From positions 1-64,000 of the forward strand of contig CALNAJ010000017.1 of NCBI GenBank assembly GCA_937874695.1: DNA of 64,000 nt, read 5' to 3'. A program made the translations under genes and the position numbers. Shown in pieces: positions 24,414 through 33,166 of this stretch. Within the stretch, counting starts at the first letter, position 1, and each line of letters begins with the position of its first letter. This DNA is from an uncultured Lactobacillus sp. GTDB taxonomy: Bacteria; Bacillota; Bacilli; Lactobacillales; Lactobacillaceae. The notes under the pieces are model-generated. The model was not told the origin of the DNA. It searched no databases and saw only the letters and a program-made list of their open reading frames with translations.

Positions 24414-24848
24414 TTACTTTGAACGGTCGAATTTCTTAGCCCGGTTGCTCCAGGTTTCCAGTTCGGTGAAGACCGTTTCAATGTCAGCTTCCGGGGTGTC
24501 TTCGAGGACTTGATCCCAGAGGGACTGTTTGACCTGGCGAACCGTCTTGCAGGCGGCTAGTCCCTGGGGAGTGATGCTGACCCAAGTCGTGCGATGATCG
24601 GTGTCGTCGGGAGTGCGGGTGGTGTAGCCGGCCTTTTCGAGTCGGGTCATTTCGCGACTGACCAGTCCCTTATTGATGGCGAGCTCGGTCGTGATTTGCT
24701 TGGCCGTTACCCGGTCGTGTTCACTGATGAAGAGTAGAAAGTTCGCATTAGTCCCGTTGATGTCGGGCAGCGTGAGCTCGCGGTTCATGGCTGTCTGAAA
24801 GCGCCGGTGGAGTGCTCCGATAAATTTCCCAATTCTAACGATGTCCAA
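24414..24848 (-). CDS. MarR-family transcriptional regulator
   Basis: A 144-residue winged-helix protein. The recognition region reads RVTAKQITTELAINKGLVSREMTRLEK, and the wing is GYTTRTPDDTDHRTTWVSITPQG. It is divergent from the DUF2798 membrane gene and shares its control region, so it probably represses that gene. GGAGGCC lies before the ATG. The ligand is unknown. Confidence 0.88.
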   Translation of the reverse strand: MDIVRIGKFIGALHRRFQTAMNRELTLPDINGTNANFLLFISEHDRVTAKQITTELAINKGLVSREMTRLEKAGYTTRTPDDTDHRTTWVSITPQGLAACKTVRQVKQSLWDQVLEDTPEADIETVFTELETWSNRAKKFDRSK

Positions 24849-24890
24849 GGTAACGGCCTCCTTTTTTATTTAGTATATCATAAAATATGG

Positions 24891-24942
24891 TTGACAAATA
24901 AACTAAATGCGACTATTCTGTAATAGTTGCTTTATCAACTAT
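24891..24942 (+). promoter_or_regulatory. Promoter with probable MarR operator
   Basis: TTGACA (24891-24896) and TATTCT (24914-24919) are 17 bp apart. ATAGTTG-N6-CAACTAT (24923-24942), a perfect 7-bp inverted repeat, covers the start-site region and is a good binding site for the adjacent MarR protein. Confidence 0.65.
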
Positions 24943-24956
24943 ATGGAGGATCTAAC

Positions 24957-25415
24957 ATGACTTTTAAACAGCGATTGCTTTTTACTTTGTTACTATGTAT
25001 CGGTATGGCGGGCAGTATGAGCTGGTTAGGAATGGCAGTTAACGCGGGCATTAATCTCACGATGTGGCGGGTATACTTGCTGTCGATCATTCCCACGATT
25101 ATCTTTGCCTTTATCTTCAATCTCTTGGTTGCCAGTACTCTGAGTACCTTGCTGATTAAATGGTGGACACGGGGGATGGCCAACGCAGACGCGATTCACC
25201 TTAAAGCCGGGACGATTCGTAGTTGGACGATGCTACTGGTAATGTGTTTTACCATGAGCACGCGCGCTTTGATCATGAACGGCACGCTGGGTCACATGAC
25301 AGCGGTACAGTTCATTCTCAGCTTCTTTGAGACGCTGACAACGGCCTACTTTATCCGGGAACTTTTCATCATGCCGGCGGTTCGCCGGATTATGGCACGC
25401 TCACGGCACGCCTAA
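24957..25415 (+). CDS. DUF2798-type membrane protein
   Basis: The 152-residue protein has four hydrophobic segments arranged as two similar halves (LLFTLLLCIGMAGSMSWLGMAVNAG and WTMLLVMCFTMSTRALIMNG), which fits DUF2798 proteins. ATG 24957 follows TGGAGG at good spacing; an upstream in-frame ATA/TTG has none. It is the target of the divergent MarR regulator and may be an efflux or stress membrane protein. The function of the family is not established. Confidence 0.7.
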   Translation: MTFKQRLLFTLLLCIGMAGSMSWLGMAVNAGINLTMWRVYLLSIIPTIIFAFIFNLLVASTLSTLLIKWWTRGMANADAIHLKAGTIRSWTMLLVMCFTMSTRALIMNGTLGHMTAVQFILSFFETLTTAYFIRELFIMPAVRRIMARSRHA

Positions 25416-25474
25416 GCGTGGATAGTTGGCAATGTTCCGGGAGTAGGGTGCTTAGCAAACAATCAAATTATCAA

Positions 25475-25517
25475 AAAATCCTCAAGATTGACTAGTTTAG
25501 CCATTCTTGAGGATTTT
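25475..25517 (+). terminator. Terminator after the DUF2798 gene
   Basis: AAAATCCTCAAGA (25475-25487) pairs perfectly with TCTTGAGGATTTT (25505-25517). Confidence 0.8.
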
Positions 25518-25544
25518 CAGCTTTCAAAATAAATTCAGAGCAGC

Positions 25545-25580
25545 AAAATAGGACCACGACGGTTGTCGTATCCCTATTTT
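25545..25580 (-). terminator. Terminator of pepO
   Basis: AAAATAGG and CCTATTTT close a hairpin that also contains CGAC/GTCG. It lies about 100 bp beyond the pepO stop. The region between contains a promoter-like sequence pointing the other way. Confidence 0.6.
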
Positions 25581-25681
25581 ACTGGTGTATCTTTCACCTT
25601 TACAGAGACTTTACACACGGCTATCACTAGCTATGCTATAGTGATTGGTACAAACCAAATAATTGATTTAATTTTCAAGGC

Positions 25682-27631
25682 TTACCAAATCTTTACCCGG
25701 TCGGCCGGTGCCAGGTACATGTCGTCACCTGGTTGAACGTCGAAGGTGCTGTAGAAGTCGGCAAGGTTCTTGAGTTGAACGTTAGCCCGTAGCTTGGCTG
25801 GCGCGTGCACATCGATCGATAACAGCAGTTGCATGTATTCGGTCGTGGCCTTCATCCGCCAAACATTGCCCCAGTTGATGAAGAAGGCCCGCAGGTCAAC
25901 GTCATCTTCCGACTTAGCGGCTTCGAGCGCACAGCTCAGACCACCAGCATCGGCAATATTTTCGGAAACGGTCAGCTTCCCGTTGACCTTCTGGCCGGCG
26001 AAGTCGATCCCGTCAAATTCGTTGATCATTGATTTAGCCAAATCTTGGAAGTGACTGAGATCGGCATCCGTCCACCAGTTGTTCAGGTTCCCAAATTCAT
26101 CGAATTGGGCACCGTTGTTATCAAAGGCGTGGGAGATTTCGTGGGCGATTACGGCCCCGATGCCGCCATAGTTAGCGCTGCTGGATTGTTCCAGACTGTA
26201 GAATGGCTTCTGCAGGATGGCAGCGGGGAAGACGATTTCGTTGTTGGTCGGAGAGTAGTAAGCGTTGACTGTGTTGGCACTCATTTCCCACTTGTCACGG
26301 TCGACGGGCTTGCCCCAGTGAGCGAAGTGGTCGGCGAGGACGATTTCGCTGAATCCCTGTAAGTTGTCGAAGAGGGACTTGTTGGTGTCGACCTTGAACT
26401 TGGCGTAGAGTGGGTCAATCTTGTCGGGGTAGCCGACCCTGATTGTTAACTTCTGTAGCTTAACGACGGCCTTTTCACGAGTTGATTGGCTGAGCCAGTC
26501 GTTGGTCTTCAGGCGGTTCTGGTAAACGCCCGCCATCTTAACGACCATGTCGTGGACGTCTTTCTTGGCAGCTTCGCCGAAGTATTTGTGACCGTAGTAG
26601 TCCCCAACAACTTGGGAGAAACTTCCCATGGCCAGGTAATAAGCGGCCTTTTCTTGAGAACGGGCTTCCTTCTTACCAGAGAGGGCGCGGCTGTAAGTGC
26701 CACCGACTTGACGATACTCTTCGGTCAGGAGGCCGGTTGCGTCAAAGGCGGTGTTGACCAGCATCCAACTCTTAACGGCGTCGAAGTTTGCTGGCGTCAG
26801 GATGTCGTTAACGGCATCGAAGAACTTCGGCTGTGGCAGGATGACGGTCTCTGGTGTGTCGTGCAACAGATCGGTGATGGCTGCGGTCAGGTCAAGTGCG
26901 TTGACCTTGGCATCGACATCGGCTAACTTACGTGGGTTGTAGATCTTCACGTAGTCGGCAGCTTCTTCGGAGGATTTCACGTGTGGGGCGATTTGGGCAT
27001 CGAAGGTCTTGGCCTGTTCGACAATTTTGGCAGCTTTGGCGCTGTCGTAGCCGAGCATTTCCAGGAGCTTCGTTGCCGTTTGTGTGAAGATTGGCATCAA
27101 TTGCTTAGCAGCCGGATTGTCCTTACTGTAGTAAGTCTTGTCGGGTAAGAAGAGGTCTGGTGCGTCCACGTACAGGGCGTACTGGCTGGTGTCCTTCATG
27201 TCGGGTTCCACACCCACGCCAATTGGCACAGGTAAGCCCAGACGGTGCCATTCGGCTAAATGAGCGCTGAGGTCATCGAAGTCCTTGAGCGCTTCAATCT
27301 TGGCCAACCATGGATTGAGTGGGGCGGTGCCAGTGGCTTCGCGTTGGGCAAAGTCGCTGGTCATGCCGTAGAGTTTCTTGAACTCCGCCATTTCGGGATT
27401 AGCCGGCGTTAATTTGCCCGCTAAGAGGTCACTGAAGTCGTGCATCAGGGTGTGCTCGATGTTGTCAGCCAGGTCCATGAAGCCCCCAGTCGACGCGTGG
27501 TCACCGGGGATGGTGGCCTGAGCGGCCCACTTGCCGTTGACGGCGTCGTAGAAGTCCTTAGTCAATAAGGATTCGTCCACTGGAAAGTTATCAGCGGAAG
27601 GTGCATCAGAAGCAAAACGATTAATACGCAT
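25682..27631 (-). CDS. pepO: M13 (neprilysin) family endopeptidase PepO
   Basis: The 649-residue zinc endopeptidase cleaves oligopeptides and in lactobacilli works inside the cell on peptides from protein uptake. The zinc motif is VIAHEISHAFD (HExxH), with ENIADAGGLSCAL carrying the third ligand and the NAYYSPTNNEIVFPAAILQ substrate-binding stretch. The C-terminus is typical, ending DRVKIW. No signal peptide or transmembrane anchor is present, unlike mammalian relatives. AGGAGG precedes the ATG. It is a single gene. Confidence 0.93.
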   Translation of the reverse strand: MRINRFASDAPSADNFPVDESLLTKDFYDAVNGKWAAQATIPGDHASTGGFMDLADNIEHTLMHDFSDLLAGKLTPANPEMAEFKKLYGMTSDFAQREATGTAPLNPWLAKIEALKDFDDLSAHLAEWHRLGLPVPIGVGVEPDMKDTSQYALYVDAPDLFLPDKTYYSKDNPAAKQLMPIFTQTATKLLEMLGYDSAKAAKIVEQAKTFDAQIAPHVKSSEEAADYVKIYNPRKLADVDAKVNALDLTAAITDLLHDTPETVILPQPKFFDAVNDILTPANFDAVKSWMLVNTAFDATGLLTEEYRQVGGTYSRALSGKKEARSQEKAAYYLAMGSFSQVVGDYYGHKYFGEAAKKDVHDMVVKMAGVYQNRLKTNDWLSQSTREKAVVKLQKLTIRVGYPDKIDPLYAKFKVDTNKSLFDNLQGFSEIVLADHFAHWGKPVDRDKWEMSANTVNAYYSPTNNEIVFPAAILQKPFYSLEQSSSANYGGIGAVIAHEISHAFDNNGAQFDEFGNLNNWWTDADLSHFQDLAKSMINEFDGIDFAGQKVNGKLTVSENIADAGGLSCALEAAKSEDDVDLRAFFINWGNVWRMKATTEYMQLLLSIDVHAPAKLRANVQLKNLADFYSTFDVQPGDDMYLAPADRVKIW

Positions 27632-27738
27632 AGGAAATCCTCCTTAAAAATAGTCATTAGTGACAGGTTAACCCATTTGCGGATAAAAGGGAATTGATTT
27701 TATCATGAATCTCTCATAAAACCGACAGAAGGCAATAA

Positions 27739-27773
27739 TAACGGGGTCGGAACCCATGGCTCTGACCCCGTTA
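27739..27773. terminator. Terminator between pepO and marR
   Basis: TAACGGGGTC and GACCCCGTTA form a perfect 10-bp stem. It probably ends the marR transcript that runs toward pepO. Confidence 0.7.
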
Positions 27774-27907
27774 TCCCCTATTCCGATGACGGAAACTGTA
27801 TGCTTGTGGTAGCTCAAAGACTGTGTGGGTCTTAACGTGGCGGGCCGCTTTCCCCAATTGGAGCAGGTGACCACCGCGTTAATCGGAAGGTGACAGTGGC
27901 GGTGAGG

Positions 27908-28411
27908 CTATTCACCGCCGAGCGCCTTACGCTTTGCGTGCAGAATTGGCCGCTGGAACTTTGGCCGAGTCCGATCCCAAACCGCAATGTTTTGTTGGTA
28001 CTGGGTGAAGAAGTCGGTGATATCTGCTGCAGTCAGACTGGTTGGAATCTGATTCCAAGTCTCAGCACTTTGCAGGAAAGCCTGGCGAATGTCATGCTCT
28101 ACGGTGGTCCCCTTATCGGTCAACCGCAGGTACTTCACGCGGCGATCGTCCATCTTAGCTTCCTGTTCAACGAATCCGTCCAGTAGCAGGGCCCGTAACT
28201 TACGTGCCGCAGCCGAACGGGTGGTGCGTGTGGAATCTGCCAATTCACTGAGCGTAATATTGCGTTGCTCATGAATTTGTTTCAGCAACAGGTACTGTTC
28301 AAAACTAACCGAGTACTGACCGGTAATTTGTTCCGCCGCATTGATCAACACCCGAAAAATTTCCCGATACTGCCGTAGGAAATTTTCAAATACTCTTTCT
28401 TCGTTTTGCAT
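27908..28411 (-). CDS. MarR-family transcriptional regulator
   Basis: A 167-residue winged-helix regulator. ITLSELADSTRTTRSAAARKLRALLLDGF is the DNA-binding region and VEQEAKMDDRRVKYLRLTDKG the wing. It has an extended C-terminus with many basic residues (RTRPKFQRPILHAKRK). AAGGGGG stands before the ATG. It stands alone, with repeat B3 upstream, so there is no obvious target gene next to it. Confidence 0.85.
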   Translation of the reverse strand: MQNEERVFENFLRQYREIFRVLINAAEQITGQYSVSFEQYLLLKQIHEQRNITLSELADSTRTTRSAAARKLRALLLDGFVEQEAKMDDRRVKYLRLTDKGTTVEHDIRQAFLQSAETWNQIPTSLTAADITDFFTQYQQNIAVWDRTRPKFQRPILHAKRKALGGE

Positions 28412-28647
28412 AATAACTCCCCCTTGAAAACGAATCTAGCCGGTTTAGTAAATTTTGACGCGCAAAATCACCGCACCTATTCACTACCTCAGCATACCGT
28501 TATTATGCCGCCTGATTGCTAGGGATAAAAATGATTGCGCTTAGGGAGGAAGGGTTAGGACAATTCAGTTTGTTATCTGGTTCAGGGTATGCGCTAACTA
28601 ACTTTATCCTAGTAACTCGATTTTGGGTTCGTTGGTGGATAACCGTC

Positions 28648-28827
28648 GCCTGCGGCTGCCAGGGATTCTGCCTGCTGTGGGGACGCTTCAGCCTGATAGG
28701 CGGGCTTCTCGCTCGATTTGAAGCCACGAAGAACGCGTGTCTTCAAAGTCGCCCATGGGCCTAGGCTAGCAAAGCACGCCAGCCTAGGCCATGATCACGG
28801 CTGGCGCCATCCCTGGCTTCCTCCGGC
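28648..28827 (-). repeat. Structured repeat, form B, copy B3
   Basis: Closing stem GCCAGGGAT (28658-28666) with ATCCCTGGC (28809-28817). A hairpin with ends ATGGGCCTAGGCTAGC and GCCAGCCTAGGCCAT (28755-28792) and a TTTGAAG/CTTCAAA hairpin follow. The GTCCCCACAGCAGG motif is on the minus strand. It is very close in sequence to copy B4 at 51006. The flanking DNA (28412-28647 and 28828-28946) holds no gene that I can support. Confidence 0.85.
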
Positions 28828-28946
28828 TAAACTAGTTCTTCACACGAACATCGGCGAGTTACTAGGATTCGACGGTTAGCTAGATTGTGACTGACAGGCA
28901 GGCGAAACACTGACAGCCGTAGGCGACCGACCGTATGAAAAAAGCC

Positions 28947-28974
28947 CAGCGGCAATATCCGCTGAGCTTCATCG
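28947..28974 (-). terminator. Terminator of the lipoprotein gene
   Basis: AAGCCCAGCGG and CCGCTGAGCTT form the stem, with AAAAA on the far side (T-run on minus). Confidence 0.7.
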
Positions 28975-28978
28975 ATAA

Positions 28979-29863
28979 TTATTTTGTCATGTAAATGTAG
29001 AGGTGATCCATTGAAAATCCGGTGTTGAAGCGGATACCGTTGGATTCGATGGTCTTGGTCGTCGTAGAAGAGCTATTCTTCTTGGCATCCTTTAAGACCT
29101 TTTCAAACTTGTTGATGACGTATTTTGGCTTGGCATTCAACGTGGTTCCCAGCAGGGCGAAGGTGGTTCCAAACTTCTTCTGACCGGTTTTAGTCTTCAT
29201 CTGCTTGGTTGGCGTGATCATGGCTAAGCCCATCAGCTTACCATCTTGGACGTTGGCCCGAACCGTGGTGTACTTGGTGTCGACCAGGTTCTTCACGCCG
29301 TCCTTGGTCGTCGTTGGTAGGAGGCTGTCCTTGGCCTTCTTATTGGCCGTGGCCATTTCGGCTTGTAACTGCTTAGCAGCGGCCTGTTGCTTCTGTGCGG
29401 CAGCCGCAGCGGCCATTGGATCGGTCTTGGCTAAAGCTGTCAATTTCTTCTTAGTGGCGGCCTGAGTCTTTTGCGCGGTTTGGAGTTGCTTTTGCACCTT
29501 GGTTGGTAAGTAGGTGCCGATGACCATCTGGTTGTACTTGGCGGCGAGCTTCTTGTAGTTGCCTAAAGCCTTGACCTTCTTGACAGTGATCGTCTTCTTA
29601 GCACTGCCCGCAGTGATCTTGACGGTTTGGTCCTTAGTTGCAGCGGGAACTTGGAAGAAATAAGCACCACCATTGGTCTTAACGGTTTGCTTCTTACCGT
29701 TGTCAATTTGGTAGTTCACGTGTTTGGCACCAGCCGTCCCTTTAACGACGGCGGTCAGTGCAGTTGGGCGATAAGTATTTTTCTTCGTGGTGACTTTATT
29801 ATTCGAGCAGCCGGCCAGGGTCAACGCAAGTAACCCCAGGGCACCCAACAAAAACTTCTTCAT
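28979..29863 (-). CDS. Lipoprotein with lysine- and alanine-rich coiled region
   Basis: The 294-residue product has a lipoprotein signal: MKKFLLGALGLLALTLAGCSNN, with the lipobox Leu-Ala-Gly-Cys at about residue 19. A beta-type domain (AVVKGTAGAKHVNYQID) follows, then an Ala/Gln/Lys-rich helical stretch (QKTQAATKKKLTALAK, AAAAAAQKQQAAAKQLQ) and a C-terminal globular part. It is anchored on the outer face of the membrane. ATG 29863 is chosen because it begins the signal; upstream in-frame starts would lengthen it unnaturally. No enzyme motif was recognised. Confidence 0.75.
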   Translation of the reverse strand: MKKFLLGALGLLALTLAGCSNNKVTTKKNTYRPTALTAVVKGTAGAKHVNYQIDNGKKQTVKTNGGAYFFQVPAATKDQTVKITAGSAKKTITVKKVKALGNYKKLAAKYNQMVIGTYLPTKVQKQLQTAQKTQAATKKKLTALAKTDPMAAAAAAQKQQAAAKQLQAEMATANKKAKDSLLPTTTKDGVKNLVDTKYTTVRANVQDGKLMGLAMITPTKQMKTKTGQKKFGTTFALLGTTLNAKPKYVINKFEKVLKDAKKNSSSTTTKTIESNGIRFNTGFSMDHLYIYMTK

Positions 29864-29997
29864 TATTTTGGAAACCATCCTTCTATTATTGAGTCGTTTG
29901 ATTAATTTTACCACAAACCGTAAGGAATGCCAGAATGAGAATCGCCTAAACATTTGCCCAGAACCCTAAAATTCTCGTGAAAATTTGTGCATTTACC

Positions 29998-30048
29998 TTT
30001 CCACGAGGCGTAATTATTGCTATGATAAAGGTGTTGAAAGCGATACCA
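29998..30048 (+). promoter_or_regulatory. uspA promoter with strong cre site
   Basis: TTTCCA (29998-30003) and TATGAT (30021-30026) are 17 bp apart. TGAAAGCGATACCA (30035-30048) matches the cre consensus TGWAANCGNTNWCA at 13 of 14 positions just after the -10, predicting CcpA repression. Confidence 0.7.
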
Positions 30049-30082
30049 CATTGATGGTTTAATATGGAAAGGACGGGATATC

Positions 30083-30508
30083 ATGTATGAACGGATCTTA
30101 GTACCAATGGATGGGAGCAAGAATGCCCACAAAGCACTAGTGGAGGCGACCAAATTGGCGAAAAAGCTTGGATCGAAGTTGTTCATCGTTTCCGTCGCTA
30201 GTGATCAGACCTATGCCCACTACGGCGCGGAATTCGGCAGTGAAATTGTGACCCACTTCAAGGAAGCAGCTTCCAAGTTCTTGGATACCGCTGTTGAAGA
30301 AGTGAAGCAGGCAGGTGTGCCCGTTGAAACGCGGTTCAAGACGGGGCTACCAAAGCCAACGATTGCCGTAACCTTGCCAGAAGAATTGAACACGGATCTG
30401 ACGGTCATTGGCCGTTCCGGATCGCACGGTTTAGGGCGGGCCATCATGGGCTCCACCACGAGTTACGTGGTTCACAATTCTAAATCAAGTGTATTGGTCG
30501 TAAATTAA
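30083..30508 (+). CDS. Universal stress protein, UspA family
   Basis: The 141-residue cytoplasmic protein has the UspA fold: ERILVPMDGSKNAHKALVEA at the start and the nucleotide-binding signature VIGRSGSHGLGRAIMGSTTSYVVHNS near the end (GxxGxGxxxxGSTS type). This suggests an ATP-binding member. Such proteins help survival under starvation and acid stress. AAAGGACGGG precedes the ATG. A cre site in its promoter links it to carbon supply. It is monocistronic, with a terminator right after the stop. Confidence 0.93.
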   Translation: MYERILVPMDGSKNAHKALVEATKLAKKLGSKLFIVSVASDQTYAHYGAEFGSEIVTHFKEAASKFLDTAVEEVKQAGVPVETRFKTGLPKPTIAVTLPEELNTDLTVIGRSGSHGLGRAIMGSTTSYVVHNSKSSVLVVN

Positions 30509-30519
30509 TCATGTTTTAG

Positions 30520-30546
30520 GGACCTGGCAGTTGCTGGGTCCTTTTT
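30520..30546 (+). terminator. Terminator of uspA
   Basis: GGACC and GGTCC with inner paired bases are followed by five T. Confidence 0.75.
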
Positions 30547-30660
30547 CTTTTGGGGTTAACTTTGTTGAAGTTTTAAATGAAAGAATGCATTGGCGCGTAT
30601 TCAGAAAGGACGGAGGACTAGTGACATAATTGTCAGTGCGTTTGTTCTAACACGATGTAA

Positions 30661-30846
30661 AGCCGCAGGGCTGGTGAAAATGGACTCAGCTGTGGGAATT
30701 ATCTTAGCGGCGAGGGTCATGCCGGTTAGATAATTGGGTGGGGGTAAGACGCGGTTCTAAGCGGCTTACCCCCAAGCCTAAAGACCGCTCTATGGCTTTA
30801 GGCGTCCGCCCTTAGCGTCCCAGTCCATTTTCACCAGCCCGAAGGC
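30661..30846 (+). repeat. Structured repeat, form A, copy A3
   Basis: Closing stem 30668-30686 with 30822-30840 is 19 bp without mismatch. P2 is AATTATCTTAG with TTAGATAATT, P3 GGGGGTAAG/CTTACCCCC, and P4 GCCTAAAG/CTTTAGGC with AGACCGCTCTATGGCT. All three inner stems differ in sequence from A2 yet pair fully. TGTCAGTGCGTTT flanks the element at 30631 and 30883. Confidence 0.85.
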
Positions 30847-30864
30847 AAGTTGCAAACAAAAATA

Positions 30865-30897
30865 AAACGCACCGACAATAAATGTCAGTGCGTTTTA
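30865..30897. terminator. Bidirectional terminator
   Basis: AAAACGCAC and GTGCGTTTT enclose GACA/TGTC. It lies just past the stop of the small minus-strand gene. Confidence 0.75.
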
Positions 30898-30913
30898 CGG
30901 TAAGGCGTCAGAT

Positions 30914-31030
30914 TTACTTTTTGTTCTTTAACCAACGTTGTAAGTCTGAAATTTCGTCGCGTCGCTTCCGGTCCTTTTTACGGTTAACCTTCCGACGACC
31001 TTGAACGCCATTTGGATGTGCTTTTCTCAT
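30914..31030 (-). CDS. Very small basic protein
   Basis: A 38-residue frame starting MRKAHPNGVQGRRKVN with GAGGG nine bases before the ATG and a terminator directly after the stop. More than a third of residues are Lys or Arg (NRKKDRKRRDEI), then DLQRWLKNKK. This could bind RNA or ribosomes. Small basic proteins like this are often missed. Coding is supported by the clean ribosome site and terminator but not by homology. Confidence 0.6.
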   Translation of the reverse strand: MRKAHPNGVQGRRKVNRKKDRKRRDEISDLQRWLKNKK

Positions 31031-31254
31031 TGTAAAAACCCTCGCTTAATTAAAATAACAATCGGGTATCATTCTATCGTTAATCCACACAAATTGCAAG
31101 GGCTGCCTAGGATTCTCCAGTGATTCACCCCCTGGTAGGGTTGCTAGAGCAACGATTCATGTGATTTGGTTAAAATTTTCATTGGGCGAAAAGTAACCCC
31201 ACGGAAAGTGGTATATTGAGTATAACGCGTCAACGGTTGGAAGGGACAGGGAAT

Positions 31255-32373
31255 ATGCAAGGCTTAGTTAAGAAAAGAAAGGTCACCCTTGGCCTGTGGA
31301 TAGTCGTGCTGCTGATCGGTGGTTTGTTGGTGTGGGGAACGCAACACAATGCCAGCCTTTACCACGATCCCATCATGCAGGTGACGAGTGTCCAGAAGGG
31401 CCAGGCAACCAAAGAGGAGGATGACTTTCACAACGTGGATTACCAGACCAAGCAGAAGCTGTCTGGTCACATCCTGAATGGCAAGTACCGCGGGCAAAAG
31501 CTAACGGTCACCAATACTTATTCGCTGTCTGGGGCGATGGATCAGCATTACCGCAAGGGCAGTCAGCTCTTCATCGTTGTTCACCAACACCAACACGGCC
31601 AACTGACAGCTACCGCCAAGGACGCCAAGCGGGATACGGCACTGGTCTTCATGCTGTGGTTGGTTGTAGGCCTATTACTGCTGATCATGCAGTTCAGTGG
31701 CTTCATGGCGTTTCTCAGTGTGGCACTCAACGGAGTACTGTTCCTGATGGCCATCATTTTAAATGGTTCAACGCAGGGCGCTAGGGTATTATGGATCTTC
31801 GGCAGTCTGGCCGTGGTCTTCGCGGCCCTGACTCTATGGTTGGTCATCGGTGCTAATCGGCAGATGCTGATTACGTTGGCGACTACATTAGGGGGGACGG
31901 CATTGTCGATTATCGTGGCGCTACTGGTCTTTCATTTTACCCACGAGAAGGGGATGTACTACGAGTCCATGCAGTACGTGACCCAACTCCCACGGCCGTT
32001 GTTCCTAGCTGAAACGTTGCTGGGATCATTGGGAGCCGTCATGGATGAATCGACCGATATCATTTCATCATTATTTGCTTTAAAACGGGAACGGCCCGAA
32101 CTGTCGGCCACTCAAGTCTTCAAATCCGGCCGACAGATTGGGAGTACCATCATGGGGCCGCTGATTAATGTGCTCTTCTTCATCTTCGTGGCAGACACCT
32201 TCCCAATGGCGATGCTCTACTTGAAGAACGGTAATAGCTGGGGCTACACCTTCTCGATGAACATGTCGATGGGGGTCGTGCAAAGCTTGATCAGTGGTAT
32301 CGGTATCGTGCTCGCCGTGCCGTTAGCGAGTTACCTGGCGAGTCGCTTCATAGAAAAGAAGGTGCGCGCATGA
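31255..32373 (+). CDS. YibE/F-family membrane protein 1
   Basis: The 372-residue protein has an N-terminal signal-anchor, a roughly 100-residue extracellular part (QVTSVQKGQATKEEDDFHNV through VVHQHQHGQLTATAKD), then about seven membrane helices. The conserved YibE/F sequence ETLLGSLGAVMDESTDIISSL and RQIGSTIMGPLINVLFFIF is present. ATG 31255 has AAGGGA upstream. The next gene overlaps by four bases and is a paralogue lacking the extracellular part. YibE/F proteins may be transporters, but the substrate is unknown. Confidence 0.8.
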   Translation: MQGLVKKRKVTLGLWIVVLLIGGLLVWGTQHNASLYHDPIMQVTSVQKGQATKEEDDFHNVDYQTKQKLSGHILNGKYRGQKLTVTNTYSLSGAMDQHYRKGSQLFIVVHQHQHGQLTATAKDAKRDTALVFMLWLVVGLLLLIMQFSGFMAFLSVALNGVLFLMAIILNGSTQGARVLWIFGSLAVVFAALTLWLVIGANRQMLITLATTLGGTALSIIVALLVFHFTHEKGMYYESMQYVTQLPRPLFLAETLLGSLGAVMDESTDIISSLFALKRERPELSATQVFKSGRQIGSTIMGPLINVLFFIFVADTFPMAMLYLKNGNSWGYTFSMNMSMGVVQSLISGIGIVLAVPLASYLASRFIEKKVRA

Positions 32374-33152
32374 GTACGATTACCGTTTTAGGCTTGGTCT
32401 TGTTAGTTCTGATGGTGCTCGTCGGGGGCAAGGCTGGTTTCCAATCATTTCTGGCACTCCTCCTGAACTTCGGCCTGCTCTTTCTGGCTATCGTGCTGGT
32501 GGCCTTTCACTTTCCGCCACTGCCCGTCACGCTGGTAGTGGGGATGCTGGTGCTCGCACTGACCATCTTCATGAGTAGTGGCGACGATCTGTCGAGTACC
32601 GTGGCATTTCTGGCCTCGGCGGCCGTGCTGGTCATTCTCGTTTTACTGATTGTGCCGGTCGAGCACTGGGCGTTGGTCCAGGGGTTCGGTCCAGAAGACA
32701 GTGAGGACTTGGAGGGGCTGTCCGTGCTGGTCGGCATTAATTTTGTGCAAGTCACGACCGCCACGGCCATCCTGAGCACGCTGGGGGCCATTGCGGAGGC
32801 CGCTATGGCCATTGCAGCGGGACTCAGTGAAATCCTCGAGCAACACCCCAAAGTGTCCACCAGGGCGCTCCTAGGGGATGGTATCGCCGTGGGAAAACAG
32901 ATCATCGGGACCACCTTCAACACGCTGTTCTTTGGCTTCTTCGGGGGCTTCCTGGCGTTGTTCATCTGGTTCACGGGGGTTCACTACTCGTTTGGCGAGA
33001 TTCTTAACGATAAAATCTTCGTATCGGAGATTCTGATGATCCTCTTTGCCATGGTCAGCGTAATTCTGACGGTGCCAATTACCACCTGGGTGATGACTCG
33101 AGCGGTCGCTGGTCAGCGGAAACGTGCGGCGAAGCAGATGAGTGAAAAATAG
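32370..33152 (+). CDS. YibE/F-family membrane protein 2
   Basis: A 260-residue integral membrane protein with about seven helices. It repeats the motif ATAILSTLGAIAEAAMAIAAG and GKQIIGTTFNTLFFGFFGG at the same places as the preceding gene. The start overlaps the upstream stop (ATGA), so the two are translationally coupled and probably form a complex. The tail is basic. A long terminator follows. Confidence 0.8.
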   Translation: MSTITVLGLVLLVLMVLVGGKAGFQSFLALLLNFGLLFLAIVLVAFHFPPLPVTLVVGMLVLALTIFMSSGDDLSSTVAFLASAAVLVILVLLIVPVEHWALVQGFGPEDSEDLEGLSVLVGINFVQVTTATAILSTLGAIAEAAMAIAAGLSEILEQHPKVSTRALLGDGIAVGKQIIGTTFNTLFFGFFGGFLALFIWFTGVHYSFGEILNDKIFVSEILMILFAMVSVILTVPITTWVMTRAVAGQRKRAAKQMSEK

Positions 33153-33166
33153 AATTATTTGTAAAA

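Noticed and set aside
29950..30082. A conserved RNA leader for uspA
   Set aside because: Only a promoter and a cre site could be supported; no stable conserved fold was seen.
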